Shown: piece after piece, positions 6,887 to 15,029 of the stretch | How positions within the stretch are numbered: the stretch's first letter is position 1 | Layout of the letters: every line of letters starts with the position of its first letter | From: Planctomycetes bacterium UBA1662 | GTDB taxonomy: Bacteria > Planctomycetota > UBA8108 | Assembly: GCA_002320775.1 (NCBI GenBank) | Contig: DCKY01000116.1 | Location: 1 to 38,753, forward strand | Direction: 5' to 3' | Length of the DNA: 38,753 nucleotides | The notes under the pieces: generated by a model | What the model was told of the DNA's origin: nothing | Seen by the model: only the letters and a program-made list of their open reading frames with translations | The model's database searches: none | Position numbers and translations under genes: made by a program

Positions 6887-9800
6887 CGTCCGCGCCCTTG
6901 AGGGGTACGGTAAACTGGCGCAGGACCGAGCCCGTCTCGCTGCGAATCGTAAACCGGTAGGAGCCGGGCAGCAGCAGCCCGAAGGTGATCCGGTTGGATT
7001 CAATCAGCTCGGTATCCTCCACGTCTCGAAAGCGTCTTCCATCCCATTCCCAGTGATCAAAGCTCAGGGTGGAGCCGGGATTGCGCAGCAGCAACTCCTT
7101 GCCGAGCTCGAGCCTGATGTCGTAGCCAGCGCTCGACACCTCGAGAAAGCCCGCACGGACAGAGGCCCGGTAGTTCTTCACCTCGACCGGCAGCGCCTCG
7201 CCCCGGTAAATATTCTGCCGCGCCTGGTCCTTCTCCTCTGGAATGACGGCGGCCCAGGCGCGAAGCGCGTTCGGCGGATCAACCATCTCGAACTCGCCAT
7301 CGAGCACTCGCCCGACACGCGCTCCTCCATTCTCCCCCGGGTTGTGCGTCAGGATGACCCAGCCTTTCTCAACCGGTAGACCGTTCAATACCGCCCGGCC
7401 GCGAACGACAAGTCCCTCGACGACGAAGCTCAGCCGCGCCAGCCCGCCCACGGGAAGAAAAACATCCTCCCAGGCCGGCGGAACCGGCTCATAGGCGTCG
7501 CGGAGCCCCCACTTAACCCTGTACTGTCCGGGGCGTACGCCCTCGAATCTGTGGAGACCGTAGAACTCCGGCGGCAGCTCTCCCAGGTCGACCCGGGAGC
7601 CGGGGTCGGCTGGGTCCGCCTGGAATTCGAGCGCGAAGGCATAGTGGTCTCCCCCGGGCTTGTTGATATAGCCGATGTTCAACTCGATCACCGCCTCCGG
7701 AGCGAGCACCAGCTCACGCGAGACCTGCTCGAATACCGGGTCCTCCTCGATGCTGTCGGAAAAACCCGCCAGCCGGGCAACCAGGGCCCAGCGCGGGGGC
7801 AGAACCAGCGGCAGCTCTCCCAGCTCAAAGGCGCCCTGCTCATCCGTCTTCGTCTTCCACTCCAGGCGCGCCAGGTCAATCGGATCGGCTCCGGGATAGC
7901 GGTAGGCTCTGTCAATCGGCATGAGCGCCACGGCGGCGGCGGGAGCGGGCCGGCCATCGGGAAGGTACACGAAGCCCTTCAACGTCCGCGTCTCGCCCAG
8001 GCGTATAACGCCGAGGTCAACCAGCCGGCGCTCCTCAGGAAGCGCGAGCCGGCGGCGGAGAAAGCTGCTCGAGTCCTTTGGCCGGAAGATAAAATCGCGC
8101 GGCTGCGGCAGCAGCCCTCCCGCCTGCAGGCGCCCATTCAACACCTCCACGATAATCGGCTGCCCATATCGAATCAGCTCCGGAGTCCGCGGGGTCCAGT
8201 CGATCTCGAGGATGCCGGTGAAGGGCTCTCCGCCTGTATCGAGCACCCTGCCCATCACCCGGGTGTCGTTCCTGTAGAGAACGATCCTGCGCGGGACAAC
8301 CTCCCCCGGGGGAACCGTCACAAAGGCCGGCAGGTAGCCGTCAGCTTCCACCGAGAAGCTCGTCTCCTCACGCGTCTTCACCGTAACGAAGAACCTCTTC
8401 TCGAGCGCCGGATGCCCCGGCCCAAGGCCCGGCGGCCGCAGGGGCTCTTCCTGGATCACCCTTGCGGTCTCAATTCTCGCTCCGCGGCTGTCAACGATGT
8501 CGATCTCGAGAACTTCCCGGGGCAGCAGCCTTCTCTCAACCCGGCCGCGGAGCTCGCCGCCGAACTTATTGCTCACCTCGAAGAGAAAGCTCTCCTCCTC
8601 GCCGTCGATACCTTTCCAGCGCAGGACATAGCGGCCCATTCGCAGGTTGTCGATCATGAGAAGATCGCCTGAGAGCCTCATGCGGGCCGAGACCTCGCCG
8701 CCAGCCTCTCCCTCGAGACCGAGATTCAGCGGCGGCGGGACCACCGGGTATCCCGGGGTAAAGAACTCCAGGACGGCATGGGGCGGACGGCGAAGCCGAA
8801 GCTCGCCGAAATCAAAGTCCGGCGGCCCCTCTCCTCGCGACCGGAAGGCCTGCTCTCCCCTCTCCGTTGTCGTACAGATCGTCACCTCGACCGCCTCGAC
8901 TCCCCTCAGCTTGCGGATACTTCCGAAAACTCCTTCGCTCGAGAGAGGATACGGCGGCATCGCCAGGGGCTCCTCACGGCCGGAGATGAAGTACCTCTCC
9001 ACCACTGTCACCCCACGGGTCTCAAAAGGCCCCAGGCCGCCAATGAGTCCCGAAACGGAAACCACCTCTTCATCGCTCAGCTGCAACGGAAGACCGAGGG
9101 GCTCATCCAGATTCTCCTCGAAGATCGTAGCGCCTGCGGAGAACGACTGAAGCAGCGGACCATCGATTGACAGCAGGTACTCACCATGCTGAAGCCCCCC
9201 GATACTCACGCGCCCATCGGCACCGGGCTCGTAGCGATGAACCTCCAGCCCATCGAGGCCGGCCGGCACCTCGGTGATCCGGCTGACCGAGAGACGGGCG
9301 CTCGAGAGAGCCTCGGCGCTCGCCCCCCGCAGCTGAACCTCGCGGGTCCAGCCGCGCGCGAGCGCGAGCTCCCCGAGGTCAAGAGCCGCGCCTCGCGCAA
9401 GCGGCGAGCGCTCAGGAAGCTGAACCGAGAAGGGCAGGTAGCCGGACTGGAGAATGCCCACCAGGCTCCCGGCAGGAGGCAGGACTCCACAATAGGCGAC
9501 CTCTCCATTGGCGCCCAGCCGCATCAGCGACATGTCCAGGGTCGAGCGCAGGCTGTCCGGGGCGACCGGGGCGCGCGTCTCTGCGTCACCCGAGACCAGG
9601 CGAAAACGCAGGAAACCGGCCGGACGCGCCTCCAGGACAAGCTCCGGCTCCTGCAGCGGCAAGACAATATCCATGGACCTCTTCCAATACCGCGGCGAGA
9701 GAACCGTCAGACGGCCGGCACGGCGGTTGGTGAGACTGAGCGGCGGCAAGGGCCGGGGGTAGGGATGAATTCCCAGCTCAAACCACCCATTCTCATCGGT

Positions 9801-10979
9801 CCGGGTTCGAAGCGCCGGCATCCCCTCCAGCTCCACCTCCAGCTCACACTCTCCAAGAGGTCTGCCATCGAGATCGATCAGCCGATGGCTGGCCAGGTAG
9901 CCCTGCTCCGCCTCGAGGATGAGCTCCTGGGCATCCTGGAACAGGACCCGCTGCCGACCGATCGTCTCGGGGTAGCCAGGCTGACGAGCTCCGTGAAGAA
10001 AAAAGAGCGGGTGGAGAAGCTCGAGTTCCCAGGGAGTTTCGGAAAAAGGCAGCCTGAGCGAGCCCCGCTCATCAGTAAAGAGCACCCGCCACGGACCGGG
10101 ACGCACGAGGCGGCCGCTCCAGGTGACCGCGAGCTCGGGTTCGTCCAGGAAGGAATGATCATCAACCCAGGGTCTGACAGCCAGCGGCGCATGGGACAGC
10201 CCCGCCCCATTGGGAGCCAGGATTGTCAGGGGGACCGTCAGCGTACGGCGAATATAGAACTCGATGCGGTTGCCGGTCCCCGGCCCGCCGCCGCGCCCGC
10301 CGAGAACGACCAGGTCGGGCGTATCCCCCGCGACCTCGGCCTTTGTCCAGCGGCCGCGGGAATCCTGGCGGCCATGCAGGACGCAGACCTCGGGAGAATA
10401 CCCGGGATGATTGATCTGGACATGCGCCCGCAGGCGCGGGTCTTCGGGCTCAACCTCGGGAAACCTGAAGCTTCCATCCCCGGCCGTCTGGCGAATCACC
10501 GCAACCAGCGGAGAGAGGCCTGCCCGCGAAAGCGCTGTCGAACCGTGAAACCAGCTCAGTCGCACATTCGCACCAGCCACCGGATCGCCGCTGACGGCAT
10601 CAAAAATGAAACCCCGGGCCGCGTTTGCCTCATCTCCATCTCTTCGAACAGCGGCCTCGCCAAGAAAGGGAATCGCGGCGTCGACCGCAGCCTCCGAGTC
10701 CGCCCCGGGGTTCTCTCGGCCCTCGCTGCCCACGGGCGGGGCCGCATCCCCTGCCAACGTCGATCCGGCTGCCTGCCCGGAAGCTCCCGATCCGGCTGCC
10801 GAGCTGTCGGCCGGGTCGCTGGTCGCTCCATGTCCGGAATCGCCGCCGCCCGCCTCGTCATCGCCAGGGCCGAGGAAGAGGGGCGCGCCGACGAAGAGGG
10901 CCAGCAGGACCAGCACGAGCACTGAAGACCAGGCCAGCCATCTTCGCCTCGCAAACGCTCTATTCTCTTTGCCCGTCAT
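6867..10979 (-). CDS. Giant membrane-anchored carboxypeptidase-regulatory-like repeat protein (1370 aa)
   Basis: The start is supported by a perfect AGGAGG six bases before the ATG at 10979. The N-terminus is a signal anchor: a basic FARRRW, a hydrophobic segment (about 14-36), then an acidic and Ala/Gly/Ser-rich linker to about 105. The rest is an extracytoplasmic array of beta-sandwich modules of the carboxypeptidase-regulatory (CarboxypepD_reg) or CnaB kind. Recurring signatures include GFIFDAVSGDPVAGANVRLS, GRVLDTGGEPFTGILEI, GFVYLPDGRPAPAAAVALM and RGRAVLNGLPVEKGWVILT. Between them lie segments ending in 'PGxYxxxW/R' turns. No protease or other catalytic motif is seen. Such proteins are inferred to be cell-surface structural or ligand-binding proteins. 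A paralogous architecture is found at 16144-19860. Confidence 0.85.
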   Translation of the reverse strand: MTGKENRAFARRRWLAWSSVLVLVLLALFVGAPLFLGPGDDEAGGGDSGHGATSDPADSSAAGSGASGQAAGSTLAGDAAPPVGSEGRENPGADSEAAVDAAIPFLGEAAVRRDGDEANAARGFIFDAVSGDPVAGANVRLSWFHGSTALSRAGLSPLVAVIRQTAGDGSFRFPEVEPEDPRLRAHVQINHPGYSPEVCVLHGRQDSRGRWTKAEVAGDTPDLVVLGGRGGGPGTGNRIEFYIRRTLTVPLTILAPNGAGLSHAPLAVRPWVDDHSFLDEPELAVTWSGRLVRPGPWRVLFTDERGSLRLPFSETPWELELLHPLFFLHGARQPGYPETIGRQRVLFQDAQELILEAEQGYLASHRLIDLDGRPLGECELEVELEGMPALRTRTDENGWFELGIHPYPRPLPPLSLTNRRAGRLTVLSPRYWKRSMDIVLPLQEPELVLEARPAGFLRFRLVSGDAETRAPVAPDSLRSTLDMSLMRLGANGEVAYCGVLPPAGSLVGILQSGYLPFSVQLPERSPLARGAALDLGELALARGWTREVQLRGASAEALSSARLSVSRITEVPAGLDGLEVHRYEPGADGRVSIGGLQHGEYLLSIDGPLLQSFSAGATIFEENLDEPLGLPLQLSDEEVVSVSGLIGGLGPFETRGVTVVERYFISGREEPLAMPPYPLSSEGVFGSIRKLRGVEAVEVTICTTTERGEQAFRSRGEGPPDFDFGELRLRRPPHAVLEFFTPGYPVVPPPLNLGLEGEAGGEVSARMRLSGDLLMIDNLRMGRYVLRWKGIDGEEESFLFEVSNKFGGELRGRVERRLLPREVLEIDIVDSRGARIETARVIQEEPLRPPGLGPGHPALEKRFFVTVKTREETSFSVEADGYLPAFVTVPPGEVVPRRIVLYRNDTRVMGRVLDTGGEPFTGILEIDWTPRTPELIRYGQPIIVEVLNGRLQAGGLLPQPRDFIFRPKDSSSFLRRRLALPEERRLVDLGVIRLGETRTLKGFVYLPDGRPAPAAAVALMPIDRAYRYPGADPIDLARLEWKTKTDEQGAFELGELPLVLPPRWALVARLAGFSDSIEEDPVFEQVSRELVLAPEAVIELNIGYINKPGGDHYAFALEFQADPADPGSRVDLGELPPEFYGLHRFEGVRPGQYRVKWGLRDAYEPVPPAWEDVFLPVGGLARLSFVVEGLVVRGRAVLNGLPVEKGWVILTHNPGENGGARVGRVLDGEFEMVDPPNALRAWAAVIPEEKDQARQNIYRGEALPVEVKNYRASVRAGFLEVSSAGYDIRLELGKELLLRNPGSTLSFDHWEWDGRRFRDVEDTELIESNRITFGLLLPGSYRFTIRSETGSVLRQFTVPLKGADVIVPIR
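10761..10800. repeat. Two copies of a 13-bp motif at 27-bp spacing in the linker of the 1370-aa protein
   Basis: CGATCCGGCTGCC occurs at 10761-10773 and again at 10788-10800. The 27-base period keeps the frame and gives two AAGS units in the Ala/Gly/Ser linker just after the membrane anchor. It looks like a small in-frame duplication. Confidence 0.7.
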
Positions 10980-11001
10980 CCCTGGCCTCCTGGAGCTGAA
11001 A

Positions 11002-11108
11002 ACACCGGCAGCGCCGCCGTTTTAACTGCTTTGATACCGCATCTCTACCCTGTGAGACGCAGACGGAGTAAGGGAATATTCAACTAATCTCGCGAGACAC
11101 CGGCAGCG
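11002..11108. repeat. 12-bp direct repeat upstream of the 1370-aa gene
   Basis: ACACCGGCAGCG is present exactly at 11002-11013 and 11097-11108, in the 166-base gap between the repeat-protein start and the FmdB-like gene. Two exact copies in so short a non-coding stretch suggest a protein-binding site. I did not find a convincing -35/-10 pair between them. Confidence 0.5.
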
Positions 11109-11130
11109 GGAAACTATCCGTAAAGCCGTA

Positions 11131-11147
11131 GAGCCCGGGGCGGGCTC
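11131..11147 (-). terminator. Strong hairpin at the end of the FmdB-like gene
   Basis: GAGCCCG (11131-11137) pairs perfectly with CGGGCTC (11141-11147) around GGG. It overlaps the FmdB stop codon (complement of 11146-11148). There is no clean T-run after it on the minus strand, so it may be a weak terminator or simply a 3'-stabilising structure. Confidence 0.35.
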
Positions 11148-11427
11148 AGGAGCCGCCATCGGCGATGGCGTTCGGGCCCGGACCGGCTGTCTTCTCGTAA
11201 TAGCCCTTACCCATTCGCTTGTACTGGGTAAAGCCCTTTGAGTCGAGATTGGAGGGGCGCAGGGGGTCTCCCTTGCCGACCATGAAGCCGGAAATCAGCT
11301 TTCGAACCGGCTCATCGCAGCAAGGACAGGTCTCCAGGGCCTCGTCGTTGATCCCCTGGAAGAGCTCGAAGGACACCTCGCAATACTCGCAGCCCCCGCC
11401 CGAAGTGGTGTATTCATAAATCGGCAT
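11146..11427 (-). CDS. FmdB-type zinc-ribbon protein
   Basis: This 93-residue protein opens with MPIYEYTT, the hallmark start of the FmdB/CxxC_CXXC_SSSS family, which fixes the ATG at 11427. Four zinc ligands are in place: C13 and C16 in CEYC, and C34 and C37 in CPCC. Known members are small putative regulatory or metal-binding proteins whose target is not established. The C-terminal half (GKGDPLRPSNLDSKGF onward) is Gly/Lys-rich and probably flexible. Upstream on the minus strand the ribosome-binding signal is weak (GAAAG). It is divergent from leuS, with about 230 bases between starts. Confidence 0.88.
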   Translation of the reverse strand: MPIYEYTTSGGGCEYCEVSFELFQGINDEALETCPCCDEPVRKLISGFMVGKGDPLRPSNLDSKGFTQYKRMGKGYYEKTAGPGPNAIADGGS

Positions 11428-11521
11428 ATCTTTCAGCCTACAGCAAAAACACAAGCATCCAAAATTTAATGGCCCATGGCCCGCAAAACGCGCCTGGAGA
11501 AGAAAGGAAAGGTCCCTCTTC

Positions 11522-11549
11522 TTGCCATGATTCGGCCCCGTGTTAGGAT
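11522..11549 (+). promoter_or_regulatory. Candidate promoter for leuS
   Basis: TTGCCA (11522-11527, five of six to consensus) is 16 bases from TAGGAT (11544-11549). It lies about 110 bases before the leuS ATG. I found no T-box-like or leader-peptide attenuator in the leader. Confidence 0.4.
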
Positions 11550-11661
11550 AATCGGCCAATCGGGGGCATCTTTTTTAGTCCATCTCAAAAGCTGCCCTGC
11601 AAACGCGTTAAAGAAGCCTGGTGGCGGAGCCTGAGAACCGTATCTTCCGGATAAAATCGGT

Positions 11662-14637
11662 ATGAGCGAAGCAGAACAGACGGAAACCGGCAACGAATAC
11701 CCGCACCGCTACAACGCGCTCATGGCGCAGAAGCTCGAAGGGAAGTGGCAGGATTACTGGGAACGGGAAGAGACCTTCCACGCGCCCAACCCGGGAGAGG
11801 AGGGCTTTGATCCCGCCCGGCCAAAGAAATTCATCATGGATATGTTCCCCTACCCCTCCGGCGTAGGGCTGCATGTCGGACACCCGCTGGGTTATATCGC
11901 GACAGACATCTACTCCCGCTACCAGAGGATGCAGGGCTGCAATGTTCTGCACCCCATGGGCTACGATGCCTTCGGGCTGCCTGCGGAACAATACGCCATC
12001 CAGACCGGGCAGCATCCCCGGATCACGACGGAGGCGAATATCGCCACCATGAAGGCGCAGATGCGCCGCCTCGGGCTCGGCCACGATCCGCGACGTTCCG
12101 TCGCGACCACCGATGTGTCCTTCTACAGGTGGACGCAATGGATCTTCCTCCAGATCTTCAACTCCTGGTATGACGAAGAGCTCGACCGCGCACGGCCCAT
12201 CGCCGAGCTCATCGAGGAGCTTGAATCCGGACGCATCGATCCCGTCGATGCAGAAACCAATCCCGGGGGCGGAAAATGGCAGGACCTCAATGAGCAGGAG
12301 CGCGCGGCGATCGTCAACGGACGCCGGATGGCCTACGTGTCGGAGATCCCCGTCAACTGGTGCCCAGGCCTGGGAACCGTCCTCGCCAACGAAGAAGTCA
12401 CCGCAGAGGGACGCAGCGAGAGAGGCAACATGCCGGTCTACAAGCGGCCTCTCAGGCAGTGGATGATGCGGATCACATCCTATTGCGAACGGCTCCTGGA
12501 TGATCTCGCGGACCTGGACTGGCCGGAACCTATCAAGCTCATGCAGCGCAACTGGATCGGACGCAGCGAGGGCGCCGAGGTGGACTTCCTCGGAATCGAC
12601 CCGGCCGGCGGCCAGGCCGCGGACGCTGCCGGCGGCTGGCTTGAGACGCGCAGCTCATCCGGCTGGCCCGGCGCCTCTCCTCCCGAAGAGCTCGCCATCA
12701 GGGTCTTCACCACCCGCCCCGACACCCTCTACGGCGCGACCTACATGGTCCTGGCGCCTGAGCATCCACTCGTTGACAGGCTGACCGCCGCTGCATATGA
12801 CGACTCTGTTCCGGGGTCCTGGCGGGGACAATTCCCCGGCCGGCCGGCGGAGACCTCGACTCCGGCGGAGATGGTGGCGGCCTATAAGGACTATGCCGAT
12901 TCGAAGACCGATATCGAACGCCAGATGGAAGAGAAAGAAAAGACCGGGGTCTTCATCGGCGCCTGGGCGGTCAACCCCGTCACCGCGGAGCGGGTCCCGA
13001 TCTTCATCGCCGACTACGTCCTGATGGGCTACGGAACCGGGGCCATCATGGCCGTACCGGCCCACGACACCCGCGACTTCGAGTTCGCCACCCAGTTCGA
13101 GGTACCGATCATCGAGGTCGTCAAGGCTCCCTCCGGGGCTGAAATAGCGGAGGGAGAGGCCTTTACCGGCCATGGTACCGCGGTCAACTCCGGTCTCATC
13201 GACGGTCTCGATACACCTGCCGCGAAAAACAAGATCACCGGGTGGCTTGAAGAGAACGGCCTCGGCAGCGGTACGATCAACTACAAGCTGCGCGACTGGC
13301 TCTTCAGCCGGCAGCGCTATTGGGGCGAGCCCTTCCCCATCATCTACGACAGCGATGGCGCGCCGATCGGCCTGCGAGACTCGGACCTGCCGCTCGAGCT
13401 TCCGGAGATGGAAGATTACAAGCCCGAGGTAGACGAGGATCCGGACTCGCAACCCAAGCCTCCCCTGGCCCGCGCGAAAGACTGGGCGACTCTCTCCATC
13501 GATGGAAAAGATTACCAGCGAGAGCTGAACACCATGCCAAATTGGGCCGGCTCCTGCTGGTACTACCTCAGGTACCTGGACCCGGACAACGATGAGCGCT
13601 ACGCCGCGGAAGAGACCGAAGGCTACTGGATGCTCAGCGGCAAGGAGGAAGAGGCCCGGCCCGAGAGCTACGATGCCAACACCTCCAGGATCGGCGGCGT
13701 CGATCTCTATGTCGGCGGGGCCGAGCACGCGGTGCTGCACCTGCTCTACTCGCGCTTCTGGCACAAGCTGCTCTTCGATCTCGGTCATGTCTCCACTCCG
13801 GAACCCTTCCACAAGCTCTTCAACCAGGGCTATGTCCAGGCGGCGGCCTTTACCGACGAGCGCGGCATCTACGTCGAGGCCTCGGAGGTCGAAGAAAAAG
13901 AGGGCTCGTTCTTTCACGATGGAAAACCGGTGAACCGGGAATTCGGCAAGATGGGCAAGAGCCTCAAAAACGCCGTCACTCCCGATGAGATCTGCTCCGA
14001 TTTTGGCGCCGATACGCTGCGGCTCTACGAGATGTACATGGGCCCGCTCGAGGCGTCCAAGCCCTGGAACACTCGCGATATCATCGGCTCCCATCGCTTC
14101 CTCCAGCGCTTCTGGAGAAATCTTGTCGACGAGGAGAGCGGTGCGCTCAGGGTCTCTTCCGAACCGGCTGACGGCGAGCTGCAGAAAAAGCTGCACAAGA
14201 CCATAGCCGGCGTTCGCGCGGACATGGACTCGCTCGGCTTCAACACCGCCATAGCGAAAATGATCGAGCTCAACAACGCCCTCACCGGTCTCGACACCAT
14301 CCCTGCCCAGACCGCCGAGAGCCTGGTAAAGATGATCGCCCCCTTCGCTCCCCATCTCGCCGAGGAGCTCTGGGAAAAGCTTGGCCACTCCGGCAGCCTC
14401 GCCTACGAGCCCTTCCCCGAGGCCGATGCGAGCTTCCTGGTCGAGGACCAGGTCGAGATCGCCATCCAGGTCATGGGCAAGATCCGCGCCCGCATCAGCG
14501 TGCCCGCCGGCCTCGACCCCGAAGGCCTCGAGCAGGCCGCCCGCGAGGACCCGGCGGTTGTCGAGGCTCTCGAGGGGCTAACCGTCCGCAAGGTGATCGC
14601 TGTACCCGATAGCCTGGTGAATTTCGTCGCCAATTAG
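11662..14637 (+). CDS. leuS: Leucyl-tRNA synthetase
   Basis: This cytoplasmic class I synthetase charges tRNA-Leu with leucine. The HIGH-type motif is H71-V-G-H-P75 within MFPYPSGVGLHVGHP. The second active-site signature is KMGKS at 763-767, where the family usually has KMSKS. The CP1 editing domain is present, with TTRPDTLYGATYMVL and the conserved aspartate in AVPAHDTRDFEFA, so post-transfer editing should work. The C-terminal anticodon-binding domain and a small terminal domain ending near VIAVPDSLVNFVAN are intact. The 991-residue length is longer than the E. coli enzyme, mainly because of extra sequence between the HIGH region and CP1. The ribosome-binding site is weak (CGGAT). Confidence 0.97.
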   Translation: MSEAEQTETGNEYPHRYNALMAQKLEGKWQDYWEREETFHAPNPGEEGFDPARPKKFIMDMFPYPSGVGLHVGHPLGYIATDIYSRYQRMQGCNVLHPMGYDAFGLPAEQYAIQTGQHPRITTEANIATMKAQMRRLGLGHDPRRSVATTDVSFYRWTQWIFLQIFNSWYDEELDRARPIAELIEELESGRIDPVDAETNPGGGKWQDLNEQERAAIVNGRRMAYVSEIPVNWCPGLGTVLANEEVTAEGRSERGNMPVYKRPLRQWMMRITSYCERLLDDLADLDWPEPIKLMQRNWIGRSEGAEVDFLGIDPAGGQAADAAGGWLETRSSSGWPGASPPEELAIRVFTTRPDTLYGATYMVLAPEHPLVDRLTAAAYDDSVPGSWRGQFPGRPAETSTPAEMVAAYKDYADSKTDIERQMEEKEKTGVFIGAWAVNPVTAERVPIFIADYVLMGYGTGAIMAVPAHDTRDFEFATQFEVPIIEVVKAPSGAEIAEGEAFTGHGTAVNSGLIDGLDTPAAKNKITGWLEENGLGSGTINYKLRDWLFSRQRYWGEPFPIIYDSDGAPIGLRDSDLPLELPEMEDYKPEVDEDPDSQPKPPLARAKDWATLSIDGKDYQRELNTMPNWAGSCWYYLRYLDPDNDERYAAEETEGYWMLSGKEEEARPESYDANTSRIGGVDLYVGGAEHAVLHLLYSRFWHKLLFDLGHVSTPEPFHKLFNQGYVQAAAFTDERGIYVEASEVEEKEGSFFHDGKPVNREFGKMGKSLKNAVTPDEICSDFGADTLRLYEMYMGPLEASKPWNTRDIIGSHRFLQRFWRNLVDEESGALRVSSEPADGELQKKLHKTIAGVRADMDSLGFNTAIAKMIELNNALTGLDTIPAQTAESLVKMIAPFAPHLAEELWEKLGHSGSLAYEPFPEADASFLVEDQVEIAIQVMGKIRARISVPAGLDPEGLEQAAREDPAVVEALEGLTVRKVIAVPDSLVNFVAN

Positions 14638-14639
14638 CC

Positions 14640-14695
14640 CCTGGAACGTATTTCCGGAACATGGGGACCTCTTTTCACCCCATTCCAGGCCTATT
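14640..14695 (+). terminator. Probable terminator after leuS
   Basis: TGGGG (14662-14666) pairs with CCCCA (14678-14682) around an 11-base loop. The stem is extended by CCTGGAA (14640-14646) pairing with TTCCAGG (14683-14689). A T-rich stretch (CTATTTTCT) follows. It starts 3 bases after the leuS stop. The bulge on the 5' side makes the fold imperfect. Confidence 0.5.
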
Positions 14696-14723
14696 TTCTC
14701 CCGCCAGTTTTACCAACAGGGCG

Positions 14724-14752
14724 TTGCATCAAGGTGCTCGGGGCATTATGCT
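14724..14752 (+). promoter_or_regulatory. Candidate promoter for rpmG
   Basis: TTGCAT (14724-14729) and TATGCT (14747-14752) are separated by exactly 17 bases, about 30 bases before the rpmG start. Each box is a moderate match. Confidence 0.45.
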
Positions 14753-14784
14753 CTTCTGTTTGAATAAAGCTTCTGGAGACGGAA

Positions 14785-14946
14785 ATGGCCAAGAAGAAAG
14801 AACGAGTTGAACAGGTCTGGCTGACTTGCGAGGAAAGCGGGCAACGCAATTACCTCGTCTCTCGCCGTCGCGGGCTGAAGCTTCGTCTGAAGAAATACTG
14901 CCCCAGGCTGCGCAAGCACACCTGGCATGTCGAAAAGCGCAAGTAA
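14785..14946 (+). CDS. rpmG: 50S ribosomal protein L33
   Basis: The 53-residue protein starts MAKKKERVEQVWLTCE and ends KKYCPRLRKHTWHVEK, which is the L33 pattern including the QRNY and KHT-H signatures. GGAG at 14775-14778 is 6 bases from the ATG. In zinc-binding L33 there are two CxxC pairs. Here each pair has kept only its first cysteine: C15-E-E-S18 and C39-P-R-L42. Zinc binding by four cysteines is therefore not possible. The gene is preceded by its own promoter and is not followed by tRNA-Trp, secE or nusG, the neighbours seen in many bacteria. Downstream, ACGGC-GCCC-GCCGT (14946-14959) can form a small hairpin without a T-run. Confidence 0.95.
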   Translation: MAKKKERVEQVWLTCEESGQRNYLVSRRRGLKLRLKKYCPRLRKHTWHVEKRK

Positions 14947-15029
14947 CGGCGCCCGCCGTACTTCCGTACCGCTCGACGCATATTGAAACCCACACGGCTG
15001 CTTTGCGTCCGGGGTCTGTACTGACGGCC

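Noticed and set aside
9186..10925. Long plus-strand open frame opposite the 1370-residue repeat protein
   Set aside because: No domain or signal is visible, its composition is that of a reverse-complement frame, and the minus strand has a perfect Shine-Dalgarno and a signal anchor.
12655..14388. Long minus-strand open frame opposite leuS
   Set aside because: It is an antisense shadow of a firmly identified gene with no recognisable motif.
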